A stretch of 13,362 nucleotides of DNA from an uncultured Rhodoplanes sp. (GTDB taxonomy: Bacteria; Pseudomonadota; Alphaproteobacteria; Rhizobiales; Xanthobacteraceae). Position 1 is the stretch's first letter. Each line of letters begins with the position of its first letter. The notes beneath the pieces are model-generated. The model saw only the letters and a list, made by a program, of their open reading frames with translations, did no database searches and was not told the DNA's origin. Shown in pieces: positions 4,986 to 12,843 of this stretch. Where the stretch lies: assembly GCA_936924235.1 (NCBI GenBank), contig CAKZHN010000349.1:1-13362 (forward strand), given 5' to 3'. The position numbers and the translations under genes are program-made.

Positions 4986-5876
4986 TCAGTTGATCAGGCC
5001 GGCATGCACCATGGCTTCACGCACTGCGGCCTCGGCTTTCGGCGATGCCGGCACCATCGGCAGCCGTACCGAGTTCTCGCACTTCCCGAGCAACGACATC
5101 GCATACTTGATCGGCGCCGGGCTCGTCTCGACGAACAGGTTCTGGTGCAGCGGGGCGAGCTTGTCCTGCAGCTTCAGCGCGGTGGCGTAGTCGCCCTTCA
5201 GGCACGCCGCCTGGAATTCCGAGCAGAGCCTGGGCGCGACATTCGACGTCACCGAGATGCAGCCATGGCCGCCATGGGCGTTGAAGCCCAGCGCCGTGAT
5301 GTCCTCGCCGGAGAGCTGGTTGAAGTCCTCGCCGATCGCGGCGCGCTGCTGCGACACCCGCGCCATGTTGGCGGTGGCGTCCTTCACACCGGCGATGTTC
5401 TTGAGCTCATAGAGCCGCTTCATGGTGTCGACGTTGATGTCGACGATCGAGCGCGCCGGAATGTTGTACATGATGATCGGAATGCCGATCGCGTCGTTGA
5501 TCGCCTTGAAGTGCTGGTAGAGCCCTTCCTGGGTCGGCTTGTTGTAGTACGGCGTCACGATCAGCACGGCGTCGGCGCCGGCCTTCTCGGCGTGCTTCGA
5601 CAGGCTCACCGCCTCGGCGGTCGAGTTGGAGCCGGCGCCGGCCACCACCGGAACCCGGCCCTTGGCCTGGTCGACGCACCACTCGACGACCTGCTCGTGC
5701 TCCTTGTGGGAGAGCGTCGGGCTTTCGCCCGTGGTGCCGACCGGCACGAGGCCGTTGGTGCCTTCGGCGATCTGCCACTCGACCAGCTCACGGAACGCCT
5801 TTTCATCGACTGCGCCGTTTTTGAACGGCGTGACGAGCGCGGTGAACGATCCCCGAAACCTCGTCTTGGCAGCCAT
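4986..5876 (-). CDS. dapA: 4-hydroxy-tetrahydrodipicolinate synthase
   Basis: Condenses pyruvate with aspartate semialdehyde, the committed step of the diaminopimelate/lysine pathway that feeds peptidoglycan synthesis. It is a TIM barrel of 296 aa, the normal length. K165 in GVKDAT is the Schiff-base lysine. T48 and T49 in PVGTTGESPTL and Y137 in MYNIPARS form the proton-relay triad, Y111 lies in TPYYNKPTQ, and R142 binds the substrate carboxylate. The frame stays open back to about 6071, but the ATG at 5876 (MAAKTRFRGSF) is chosen because GAGGA stands 6 bases ahead and the family starts here. It is transcribed away from the lytic transglycosylase gene. It most likely acts as a tetramer in the cytosol. 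Confidence 0.97.
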   Translation of the reverse strand: MAAKTRFRGSFTALVTPFKNGAVDEKAFRELVEWQIAEGTNGLVPVGTTGESPTLSHKEHEQVVEWCVDQAKGRVPVVAGAGSNSTAEAVSLSKHAEKAGADAVLIVTPYYNKPTQEGLYQHFKAINDAIGIPIIMYNIPARSIVDINVDTMKRLYELKNIAGVKDATANMARVSQQRAAIGEDFNQLSGEDITALGFNAHGGHGCISVTSNVAPRLCSEFQAACLKGDYATALKLQDKLAPLHQNLFVETSPAPIKYAMSLLGKCENSVRLPMVPASPKAEAAVREAMVHAGLIN

Positions 5877-6190
5877 GGCAGTCCTCGATTCACTGGTTCG
5901 GGCGGACCCCGGCGGCCGCCCGTATGAAGGTAAGATAACAGGAAATACCGCCCTGGTCCGGCTTATGTAAGAGCCGCGACTGGCACCCCGCTTCCACAGG
6001 GAACCCGGGCCGGCTTCGCCGTTCATAGTGAATTCAGTTTCGGGATGCCAAGCCGTGGCGGTTGGGGACAAACTCCGGCGTTTGCCCCACTGTCGTCTTG
6101 TTTCCGGAGTTTTTGGCTTTCGCCAATCCTTTCAATGCAATAGCTATCGGTGTTGAATCCGCTGATTCGCGCCGCAGGAGGGACAAGCCG
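5877..6190. promoter_or_regulatory. Shared divergent promoter region of dapA and slt
   Basis: These 314 bases must carry both outward promoters. No perfect sigma-70 pair is visible. On the minus strand, TTATCT near 5931-5936 is a possible dapA -10 element with an untranslated leader of about 45-50 bases. A small hairpin, TTGGC-TTTC-GCCAA, lies at 6115-6128 before the transglycosylase gene. GANTC methylation sites are at 5887, 6155 and 6164, not obviously more than chance. No coding sequence is supported inside. Confidence 0.4.
6176..6182 (+). promoter_or_regulatory. Ribosome-binding site fixing a TTG start for slt
   Basis: AGGAGGG is a full-strength Shine-Dalgarno match. It ends 8 bases before the TTG at 6191, and the peptide begun there is a textbook signal peptide. 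No ATG or GTG with comparable spacing exists in the frame. Confidence 0.75.
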
Positions 6191-8683
6191 TTGGTCCACC
6201 GCACCCGCCCGGGCAGGTTTTGGCCGTTCGCTGTGGTCGGCGCTGTCGCTTTGATCCAGCCGGCTGTGGCCGCGCCGCCCACGAACGCGCCCTCGTCCAC
6301 CAGTTCGCAGACGCAGACCGACAGCAAGACCAAACCCAAGTCTTCTGACGCGAAGTCTTCTGACGCGAAGTCTTCAAGCGCGAAGTCGTCGAGCGAGAAG
6401 AAGCCGCCGACTGCAGCGAAGCCTGACGCCAAAACTGCGGCGAAGCCTGCGGCCAAAACGGCAGCCAAGCCCGCGCCCAAAGCGGCGGCCAAGCCGACAG
6501 CTGCGGCGAGCAAAGTCCCGCTGCCGGCTGCCAAGCCTGCAGCGTCCGCGGCGTCAGCTTCTGCTTCTGCACCATCGGCTCCCGCAGCCTCGCCTCCGGT
6601 CGCAGGCGCCGGGCATGTGTTCATGTCGCCGGTCTCCACCAGCACGTTCGCGCCACTGCGTCCGGCGGCGGACAGCGCCGACAGCGCGACCCCCTCGACC
6701 ACCGCAAGCTCGTCGCTCGGCAATGGCAAGGCGGTGCCGCCCGCCGCCTCGACGATCGTGACGGCGGCGGCGCTCGATGTCGCGATGCTCAAGCGCTCGA
6801 TCGAGCTCGTGCGCACCGGCAAGCAGTCGGAAGCCAGCGAAGTCCGCAAGACCATTTCCGATCCGGCCGCCAAGAAGCTCCTGGAATGGGTGATCCTGCG
6901 GAGCGACGATTCCGGCTCCGAGTTCTCGCGCTACGTGGCGTTCATCTCGGCCAACTCGAACTGGCCGAGCATCGTCACGCTCCGCCGCAAGGCCGAGGCC
7001 ACGGCGTTCCAGGACCGTCCGGATGCCTCGAGCGTCGAAGCCTACTTCCGCCAGTGGCCGCCGCTGTCGGCCAAGGGCAAGTTCGCCTATGCGCGGGCCC
7101 TGCTCACCCGCGGCGACCGCAAGAGCGCCGAGGCCATGATCCGCGACTGCTGGCGCAACGACGGCTTCTCGCAGGAGGTCGAAAGCAGGGTCTACGAAGC
7201 CTTCAGCGACATGCTGACCCGCGCCGACCACAAGGCGCGGATGGACCGCCGCCTCTACGAAAAGGACGACTCCGAAGCGGGGCTGCGCGCCGCGCAGCGG
7301 CTCGGCGGCGACCAGGTGCTGATCGCCAAGGCCCGTATTGCTCAACTGGGTAAAGGTTCGGCCAAGGCAGCGCTCGACGCGGTGCCGGCCGGATCCCGCG
7401 ACGACATCGGTTACAAGTTCTCGCGCATCCAGGCGGACCGCCGCGCCGACCAGCTCACCGAGGCGGTGGCGCTGATCAAGACCATCCCCAAGCCGCTCAA
7501 CGAGAGCCACGATCTCGACGAGTGGTGGCTGGAGCGCCGCGTGCTGGCGCGCAAGCTCCTCGACGCCGGCGACGCGCAGAACGCCTACATCGTGGCGCGC
7601 GACGCCACCGAGCCGGACAGCCCGAACTACCGCGCCGAGCACCACTTCATGGCCGGCTGGATCGCGCTGCGCTATTTGCATGATCCGCAAACGGCTTACG
7701 CGCATTTCCTCAAGATTTCCGAGAACAACGAGAACCCGATTTCGCTGGCGCGCGGCGGCTATTGGAGCGGCCGCGCCGCCGAGGCCATGAACCGCATGTC
7801 GGAGGCCCGCCGGCACTATCAGGAGGCGGCGCGCTTCCCGACGGCGTATTATGGGCAGATCGCCCGCGCCAAGGTGGGCTTAGGCGAGCTCGCGCTCAAC
7901 GCCTATCCGTCGCTGTCGAGCTCCGAGCGCAGCAAGGCGATGCAGTCCGACATCGTGCGCGCCGTGGAGCTGCTTTACACCGTCGAGGCCCGCGATCTCG
8001 CCTGGGCGATGCTGGCGGACTCCGGCGACAAGTCGAACGACCTCGGCACGCTGGTGCTGCTCGGCGAGCTGGCCTCCAAGTACAAGGATGCGCGCGGCAT
8101 GCTGCTGGTCGGCAAGCTCGCGTTGGCCCGCGGCCTGCCGCTCGACCACGCCGCCTTCCCGACGCTCGGCGTGCCTGAGTACACGCCGATCGGCCCGCCG
8201 GTCGAGCCGTCGATCGTCTACGGCATCGCGCGGCAGGAGAGCTGGTTCAATCCGAAGACCGTCTCCAGCGCCAACGCCTATGGGCTGATGCAGGTCACGC
8301 CGGCGGCCGGCAAGTACATCGCCGGCAAGTTCGGCGCCACCTACGACCAGAAGCGACTGCTGAGCCCCGATCAGTCGTACAATGTGCAGTTCGGCGCGGC
8401 CGAGCTCGGCGACCTGATCAAGGACTATCGCGGCTCCTACATCATGACCTTTGCGGGCTACAACGCCGGCCGCGGCCGGGTGAAGGAATGGGTCGCCAAA
8501 TACGGCGATCCGCGCGATCCCAAGGTCGATCCGATCGACTGGGTGGAGCGCATCCCGTTCGCCGAGACGCGCAACTACGTGCAGCGCGTGATGGAGAACA
8601 TGCAGGTCTATCGCGTGCGCTTCGGCAGCAGCAACAGGCTTGCGATCGAAGCCGACCTCAAGCGCGGCGGCGCCGAGAACTAG
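6191..8683 (+). CDS. slt: Soluble lytic murein transglycosylase (GH23), 830 aa
   Basis: Periplasmic enzyme that cleaves the MurNAc-GlcNAc bond of peptidoglycan with formation of 1,6-anhydro-MurNAc. The TTG start gives a basic N-terminus and the core FWPFAVVGAVALI, with cleavage near residue 27 (AVA|AP). Residues 29 to about 190 are an Ala/Lys/Pro/Ser-rich low-complexity linker with repeated SSDAK and AAKP units. Residues of about 198-650 form the helical-repeat superhelix. The C-terminal SLT domain follows, with catalytic E683 in IARQESWF, then NAYGLMQVTP, AGYNAGRGRV and the FAETRNYVQRVMENMQVYR end. At 830 residues it is well longer than the roughly 645 of E. coli Slt70, mainly because of the linker. 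It diverges from dapA. Function is confident; the start is well supported but non-ATG. Confidence 0.94.
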   Translation: MVHRTRPGRFWPFAVVGAVALIQPAVAAPPTNAPSSTSSQTQTDSKTKPKSSDAKSSDAKSSSAKSSSEKKPPTAAKPDAKTAAKPAAKTAAKPAPKAAAKPTAAASKVPLPAAKPAASAASASASAPSAPAASPPVAGAGHVFMSPVSTSTFAPLRPAADSADSATPSTTASSSLGNGKAVPPAASTIVTAAALDVAMLKRSIELVRTGKQSEASEVRKTISDPAAKKLLEWVILRSDDSGSEFSRYVAFISANSNWPSIVTLRRKAEATAFQDRPDASSVEAYFRQWPPLSAKGKFAYARALLTRGDRKSAEAMIRDCWRNDGFSQEVESRVYEAFSDMLTRADHKARMDRRLYEKDDSEAGLRAAQRLGGDQVLIAKARIAQLGKGSAKAALDAVPAGSRDDIGYKFSRIQADRRADQLTEAVALIKTIPKPLNESHDLDEWWLERRVLARKLLDAGDAQNAYIVARDATEPDSPNYRAEHHFMAGWIALRYLHDPQTAYAHFLKISENNENPISLARGGYWSGRAAEAMNRMSEARRHYQEAARFPTAYYGQIARAKVGLGELALNAYPSLSSSERSKAMQSDIVRAVELLYTVEARDLAWAMLADSGDKSNDLGTLVLLGELASKYKDARGMLLVGKLALARGLPLDHAAFPTLGVPEYTPIGPPVEPSIVYGIARQESWFNPKTVSSANAYGLMQVTPAAGKYIAGKFGATYDQKRLLSPDQSYNVQFGAAELGDLIKDYRGSYIMTFAGYNAGRGRVKEWVAKYGDPRDPKVDPIDWVERIPFAETRNYVQRVMENMQVYRVRFGSSNRLAIEADLKRGGAEN
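6338..6397 (+). repeat. Four tandem 15-bp repeats in the slt linker
   Basis: Four in-frame copies of a 15-base unit begin at 6338, 6353, 6368 and 6383. The first two are identical (AAGTCTTCTGACGCG); the third and fourth differ at a few positions. They encode K-S-S-(D/S)-(A/E) units of the linker. In-frame length means copy-number change would alter only linker length. Confidence 0.85.
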
Positions 8684-8685
8684 GC

Positions 8686-8704
8686 GCCGCTCAAAAACAG
8701 CGGC
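8686..8704 (+). terminator. Hairpin just after slt stop codon
   Basis: GCCGCT (8686-8691) and AGCGGC (8699-8704) pair across the A-rich loop CAAAAAC, two bases after the slt TAG. No T-run follows, so intrinsic termination is uncertain. The rest of the 275-base gap to the next gene contains no supported coding region. Confidence 0.4.
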
Positions 8705-8870
8705 ACGGACGACCGCTACACTCCGAACGCTCCCACGCTTCGATGGATGGCGGACGCAATCCGGCCGAGAGCGGCGGTCGTGCGTCGGCGCGATCCCGAT
8801 GATCGCGGCGGGCAGCCGAATTTTTAGAGAATTTCCAATTTCCCAACTGAATCAGGGCCTTCACGAAGAA

Positions 8871-8890
8871 TAAGATATATCTTAAGATAT
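8871..8890. promoter_or_regulatory. Overlapping palindromes, candidate PadR-like operator
   Basis: TAAGATATATCTTA (8871-8884) is a perfect 14-base palindrome. It overlaps a second perfect 14-base palindrome, ATATCTTAAGATAT (8877-8890), in otherwise GC-rich surroundings. The unit AAGATAT/ATATCTT resembles operators I recall upstream of PadR-family regulator genes in proteobacteria. It lies about 70 bases before the chosen ATG of the downstream dioxygenase-like gene. No PadR gene is in the window, so the regulator would act from elsewhere. Confidence 0.5.
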
Positions 8891-8958
8891 TTCTATGTTG
8901 GATGGTTTCGGAGCAGACCGGTGCATTCGAAGAGCTCCCAATCACAGGACTGAAGCGT

Positions 8959-9489
8959 ATGCCAAAGCCTGCTCATAGCGGTGGCGCCGGATCATTGGGG
9001 TCTTCTGCCGGGGCGCGAATTGGCCACATCAACCTCAAGGTCGCGGATTTGAACCGCTCGCTCGCCTTCTACGAAGGAGTTCTGGGTTTCAAAATCACCA
9101 AGCGGATCGGCGACGAGGCTGCATTCCTGGCTTACGGCGACTATCACCACGACATCTGCATCAACACCTGGGAGAGTTTCGGCGGCTCGCCGCCGGCAAA
9201 AGGCACGACCGGGCTGTTTCATCTCGCAATCGTCTACGCCACCAAAGCCGAGTTGCGAGCCGCCTATCTTCGACTGAGGACCGCGGGTATCACGCTGGAT
9301 AACGCGGTGGACCATGGTGTCAGCCAGTCGCTTTATCTGCGGGACCCCGATCAAAATGGCGTCGAATTGTATTGGGATCGACCTCGTGATCGGTGGTGGG
9401 GAGATTCCGGCGAACTCAAGATGGGTCATCGCCCCGTTGATCCCGAAGAGTTGCTGCGGTCAGATGTCGGGGACGTGCAACAATCTTGA
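8959..9489 (+). CDS. VOC family protein, extradiol (catechol 2,3-) dioxygenase-like, 176 aa
   Basis: Glyoxalase/dioxygenase-fold protein with the metal triad of the extradiol-type branch: H23 in IGHINLKVAD, H88 in GLFHLAIVY and E136 in NGVELYWDRP. The segment DHGVSQSLYLRDPDQNGVELYWDRP-type C-terminus is very like CatE-type catechol 2,3-dioxygenases, which open aromatic rings with Fe(II). It has only the two modules of one dioxygenase half, so the true substrate is uncertain. I start at the ATG at 8959 because AGGA lies 10 bases ahead; an ATG at 8902 in the same frame has no ribosome-binding site and would add 19 residues of unrelated character. The alpha/beta hydrolase gene follows after 12 bases, so the pair is probably one operon, in keeping with ring-cleavage product hydrolysis. 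Confidence 0.82.
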   Translation: MPKPAHSGGAGSLGSSAGARIGHINLKVADLNRSLAFYEGVLGFKITKRIGDEAAFLAYGDYHHDICINTWESFGGSPPAKGTTGLFHLAIVYATKAELRAAYLRLRTAGITLDNAVDHGVSQSLYLRDPDQNGVELYWDRPRDRWWGDSGELKMGHRPVDPEELLRSDVGDVQQS

Positions 9490-9501
9490 GGCTGGACCAC
9501 C

Positions 9502-10449
9502 GTGGAAATCGCGACAGCAGAAGCCAGACCGGCGATCAACGCCCTGCCTGACAACGGCGAGAGCATCTATGTCGTCGCCTCCGACGGATTGAAGCTGCAC
9601 GTCCGTGTGCATGGGCCGCGGCTCGCGCCGGGCGTCCCAGTGGTCTGCCTGCCGGGGCTCACCCGCACCGCCGAGGACTTCGACGATCTGGCCCGCGCGC
9701 TCGCCGGAAATCCCGAGGCGCCGCGCCGGGTCTATGCGTTCGACTACCGCGGGCGCGGCCTGTCGGACTACGACAAGAATCCGCAGAACTACAGCCTCGC
9801 CGTCGAGCTCGGCGACGTGCTCACCGTGCTGACCGCGCTCGGCATCCCGCCTGCGGTGTTCGTCGGCACCTCGCGCGGCGGCATCCTGACCATGCTGCTC
9901 GCGGCCGCGCGTCCCGTGGCGATCGCGGGCGCGGTGCTCAACGATATCGGCCCGGTGATCGAGCCCGCGGGCCTGGTGCGCATCAAGAGCTATGTCGGGA
10001 AATTGCCGCGGCCACGCAGCTTCGAGGAGGCCGCCGACATCCTGCGCCGGCTGTTCGGCCAGCAGTTCACCCGGCTGTCCGACGCCGACTGGCTCGCCTA
10101 TGCGCGCCGCACCTTCAAGCCGGGCAAGCGCGGCCTCGATCCGACCTACGATGTGCAACTCGCCAAGACGCTCGCCGGCATCGACTTCAACCGGCCGATC
10201 CCGCCGCTGTGGGCGGAGTTCGACGCGCTCGGCCGCATGCCGCTGATGGTGCTGCGCGGGGCGAATTCCGACCTCCTGTCCGAGGAGACGCTGACCGCGA
10301 TGCGCACGCGGCATCCGTCGCTCGAGGCCGTGGTGGTGCCCGACCAGGGCCACGCGCCGATCCTCAACGGCGATGAGACCGTCGGCCGGATCGGCGCGTT
10401 CATCGCCGCCTGCGAGGCGAAGATCTCGCTACGCGCCGGCGCCGCCTGA
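9502..10449 (+). CDS. Alpha/beta hydrolase, 315 aa
   Basis: Cytosolic serine hydrolase of the alpha/beta fold; no signal peptide. S124 is the nucleophile in the elbow GTSRGG. D257 in LRGANSDLLS and H284 in DQGHAP complete the triad. The oxyanion region is VVCLPGLTRTAEDF, near residue 50. YAFDYRGRGLSDYD follows the usual strand-turn order, and a cap region lies between about 150 and 235. It begins with GTG; the spacing of 12 bases after the dioxygenase-like gene suggests coupled translation. Plausible roles include meta-cleavage product or enol-lactone hydrolysis, but the family is broad and epoxide hydrolase or esterase activity is equally possible. Its 3' end overlaps the opposite TPR gene by 21 bases. 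Confidence 0.88.
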   Translation: MEIATAEARPAINALPDNGESIYVVASDGLKLHVRVHGPRLAPGVPVVCLPGLTRTAEDFDDLARALAGNPEAPRRVYAFDYRGRGLSDYDKNPQNYSLAVELGDVLTVLTALGIPPAVFVGTSRGGILTMLLAAARPVAIAGAVLNDIGPVIEPAGLVRIKSYVGKLPRPRSFEEAADILRRLFGQQFTRLSDADWLAYARRTFKPGKRGLDPTYDVQLAKTLAGIDFNRPIPPLWAEFDALGRMPLMVLRGANSDLLSEETLTAMRTRHPSLEAVVVPDQGHAPILNGDETVGRIGAFIAACEAKISLRAGAA

Positions 10450-12723
10450 CGCCGCGGCGCACGCAAGCTCGCGCGACACCTCTGCGACAACGCTGTCCCA
10501 ATCGCCGGGACGCGGCTGGCGGAACAGCCGCGCCGTCGGATACCACGGGCTCGTGTCGCCCTGGAGCAGCCAGCGCCAGTCGGGAAGATGCGGCAGCAGG
10601 ATCCAGACCGGCCGCCCGAGCGCACCGGCGAGATGCACCATCGCGGTGTCGCTCGAGATCACCACGTCCATCAGGGCGATGGCCGCCGCGGTGTCCTCGA
10701 ACGGCGTGATCTGGTCGCCGATGTGGTCGAGCTGCGGGTTCGCGCGGATGAGCTCCGCGTCGCCATCGCGCAGGCCGTTCTGCAGGCCGACGAAGCTCAC
10801 GCCGGTGTTGGCAAGCAATGGCAGCAGCGGCGGCAACAGGATCGAGCGCTCGGCATCGCCCTGGTAGGTCGCATTGCCGGCCCAGTTGAGCCCGACGCGA
10901 ATACCCGCGGACCCTCCGAGACGCGCTCGCCAATGTTCGAGCCGGTCCGGTGGCGCCGTCAGGTACGGCGTGTCCGCCGGGATGGTGTCGAGCGTTGTGC
11001 CGAAGGCGAGCGGCAGGCTGCACAGCGGGCAATGGAAATCGTGCTCGGGCAGCGGCTCTCCCGTGGCGATCACCCGCTCGACGCCGGGCGTGCCGATGAG
11101 GAGCGCGACCAGGCCCTTCTGGACCTGCAGGATGACGCGCGCGCCGGCCGCCGCCGCAAGCTTCGCGTAACGGCAGAACTGGATGGTGTCGCCCAGGCCC
11201 TGGTCGGCGAACAGCACGATGGTCTTGCCTGAGAGGTCTTCGCGGCCGAGCCAAGGCTGTCCCGTGAACTGACCGGTGAAGAATTTCAGATTGGCGACCT
11301 TCCAGCGCCACTCGTACTCGCGAAAGCCGCGCGGCAGGTCGCCGAGGCGCAGGCACAGCGTGGCGAGATCGTAGTGCGCGTTGACGAAGTCCGGATCGAT
11401 CGAAAGCGCGCGCTCGTAGCCTGTGAGCGCATCGTCGAAGCGCCGCAGCTCCTGCAGCGCGCCGGCCCGGTCGGTGAGATAGGACGGGTTGTCGGGGCTC
11501 TGCGCCAGCGCCTGCTCGAAGCACGCCAGCGCCTCGGCGGCGCGGCCGAGGCCTTTCAGCGCCCTGCCCCGCCCGGCCATGCTCTCGGCGGAATTGGGAT
11601 CGATGGCCAACGCACGGTCATAGCTTGCGAGCGCGGCGTCGTAGAGCCGGAGCTGCAGCAGGGTCACGCCGCGGTGCGCATGGGCGTCGGCGAATTCCGG
11701 CGCGATCGCCAGCGCGCGGTCATAGCTTGCCAGCGCGTTCGGCACACGGCCCAGCTCGCGCAAGGCGCTGCCGCGGTTGCAATGGGCTTCGGCGTTCTGC
11801 GGGTCGATCGCGATGGCGCGATCGGCGCTGGCCAGCGCCTCCTCGTGGCGCTTGAGCGCGAGCAGCACGGCGCTGCGGCTCGTGTGGGCGCCGGCGAGGC
11901 CCGGCACAACCGCTAGCGCGCGGTCGTAGCTTGCCAGCGCCTCGTCGAAGCGGCGGAGCTCGTGCAGCGCGCTGCCGCGGTTGGCGTGCGCTTCGGCGTA
12001 TTGCGGATCGATCGCGATGGCGCGGTCGTAGCTCTGCACCGCCTCGGCCCAGCGTTTCATGCGATGCAGAGTGACGCCGCGGTTGAGCTGGATCGGCGCG
12101 TAGCCCGGCGCGATGACCGAGGCCCGGGCGTAGGTCAGCAGCGCGTCGTCATGGCGGCCGAGATCGCGCAGCAGGTTGCCGCGGCTGCCCAGCGCCTCGG
12201 CAAAGTTCGGATTGATCGCGATCGCGCGGTCGTAGTCTGCCAGCGCCTCGTCCGGCCGCTTCAGCGCCTCGAGCGCGCGGCCGCGGTTGTAGTGCGCCTC
12301 GGGCACGTTGGGATTGAGCGCCAGCGTCTGGTCGTAGCTCTCGAGCGCCTCGGCGGGCCGGCCGAGCGCATCGAGCGCGTTGCCGCGATTGAAGTGCGCC
12401 TGGAGATAGCCGGGCTGCAGCGCGATCGCCTGGTCGTAACTTGCGACCGCCTCCTCGAAGCGCCCGAGTCGCTCCAGCACGGCGCCGCGGTTGAGGTGGG
12501 CCGGCGCCTGGCGCGGCGCCGCCGCGACCGCACGCGCCAGCAGCCGCTCGCCCTCATCGAGCCGGCCGAGTTGGGCCTCGACCGCGCCGAGCATGTGCAG
12601 CGCATCGAACTGATTCGGCTCGCCCGCCAGAACCGTCCGGTAAAGCTCGGCGGCCTTCGCGAGATTGCCGGCCTGGAGCAGGCTCAGCGCCTCGGCGAGC
12701 AGATTTTTGATGGATTTGGCCAA
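10429..12723 (-). CDS. Long TPR protein with C-terminal glycosyltransferase-9-like domain, 764 aa
   Basis: Residues of about 5-480 form 13-14 tetratricopeptide repeats of exactly 34 residues (pattern H-x-N-R-G-x-A-L ... F-x-E-A-L-A-S-Y-D-x-A-L-A-I-x-P), a protein-binding superhelix. From about residue 499 a GT-B-type domain follows. VLFADQGLGDTIQF (503-516) resembles the N-terminal glycine loop of heptosyltransferase-like GT9 enzymes, and SSDTAMVHLAGALGRPVW (from S690) is the sugar-nucleotide-binding region with D692 and H697. The chain ends with an amphipathic helix after GDWDSVVAEVSREL. No signal peptide. It starts at TTG with GAGAGG a few bases ahead; the next in-frame ATG comes only about 43 codons later and would cut into the repeats. 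Related TPR-glycosyltransferases are common in Rhizobiales and may glycosylate protein or surface polysaccharide; the acceptor is unknown. Confidence 0.9.
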   Translation of the reverse strand: MAKSIKNLLAEALSLLQAGNLAKAAELYRTVLAGEPNQFDALHMLGAVEAQLGRLDEGERLLARAVAAAPRQAPAHLNRGAVLERLGRFEEAVASYDQAIALQPGYLQAHFNRGNALDALGRPAEALESYDQTLALNPNVPEAHYNRGRALEALKRPDEALADYDRAIAINPNFAEALGSRGNLLRDLGRHDDALLTYARASVIAPGYAPIQLNRGVTLHRMKRWAEAVQSYDRAIAIDPQYAEAHANRGSALHELRRFDEALASYDRALAVVPGLAGAHTSRSAVLLALKRHEEALASADRAIAIDPQNAEAHCNRGSALRELGRVPNALASYDRALAIAPEFADAHAHRGVTLLQLRLYDAALASYDRALAIDPNSAESMAGRGRALKGLGRAAEALACFEQALAQSPDNPSYLTDRAGALQELRRFDDALTGYERALSIDPDFVNAHYDLATLCLRLGDLPRGFREYEWRWKVANLKFFTGQFTGQPWLGREDLSGKTIVLFADQGLGDTIQFCRYAKLAAAAGARVILQVQKGLVALLIGTPGVERVIATGEPLPEHDFHCPLCSLPLAFGTTLDTIPADTPYLTAPPDRLEHWRARLGGSAGIRVGLNWAGNATYQGDAERSILLPPLLPLLANTGVSFVGLQNGLRDGDAELIRANPQLDHIGDQITPFEDTAAAIALMDVVISSDTAMVHLAGALGRPVWILLPHLPDWRWLLQGDTSPWYPTARLFRQPRPGDWDSVVAEVSRELACAAASGGAGA
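11350..12650 (-). repeat. 102-bp tandem repeats encoding the TPR units
   Basis: The DNA itself repeats with a 102-base period. For example, CGGTC(A/G)TAGCT(T/C)TGC-type segments begin at 11615, 11717, 11921 and 12023, all multiples of 102 apart. The copies are diverged but similar enough for recombination to change their number. Limits given are approximate. Confidence 0.8.
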
Positions 12724-12796
12724 GACGCCTCTCGGGACGGATACGGTCGAGAGGCGAATTACCGACTGCGGCGGCGATAGACAAGGTCGTGAGTCG

Positions 12797-12816
12797 CCCT
12801 GGGGCCCGGCCCAGGG
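12797..12816 (-). terminator. Hairpin between XRE regulator and TPR gene
   Basis: CCCTGGG (12797-12803) pairs perfectly with CCCAGGG (12810-12816) around a 6-base GC loop, in the 120-base gap between the regulator stop and the TPR gene start. There is no T-run, so it may be an attenuating or Rho-type site. It lies upstream of the TPR gene, whose promoter should sit between here and 12723. Confidence 0.35.
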
Positions 12817-12843
12817 ACCCCCGGACGCCTGCGGACGCCGATT

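Noticed and set aside
4905..5927. 340-codon + strand frame opposite dapA
   Set aside because: It is the antisense shadow of dapA in high-GC DNA; the translation is rich in R, H, G and V with no recognisable motif.
5981..5995. Sigma-54 promoter-like TGGCAC followed by TT after five bases
   Set aside because: The required GC of the -12 element is absent (TTCC instead of TTGC).
5876..6071. N-terminal extension of dapA to base 6071
   Set aside because: The extra 65 residues match no DapA feature, and the GAGGA ribosome-binding site and family start are at 5876.
5887..6168. Three GANTC (CcrM) sites between dapA and slt
   Set aside because: About one would be expected by chance in this length; three are not a strong enough excess to claim a methylation-controlled promoter.
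6554..7816. 420-codon minus-strand frame opposite slt
   Set aside because: Antisense shadow of a confidently identified gene; composition typical of such shadows.
10400..11524. 374-codon minus-strand frame in another phase of the TPR-transferase gene
   Set aside because: Out-of-frame shadow; highly arginine- and alanine-rich, while the true frame shows TPR and transferase motifs.
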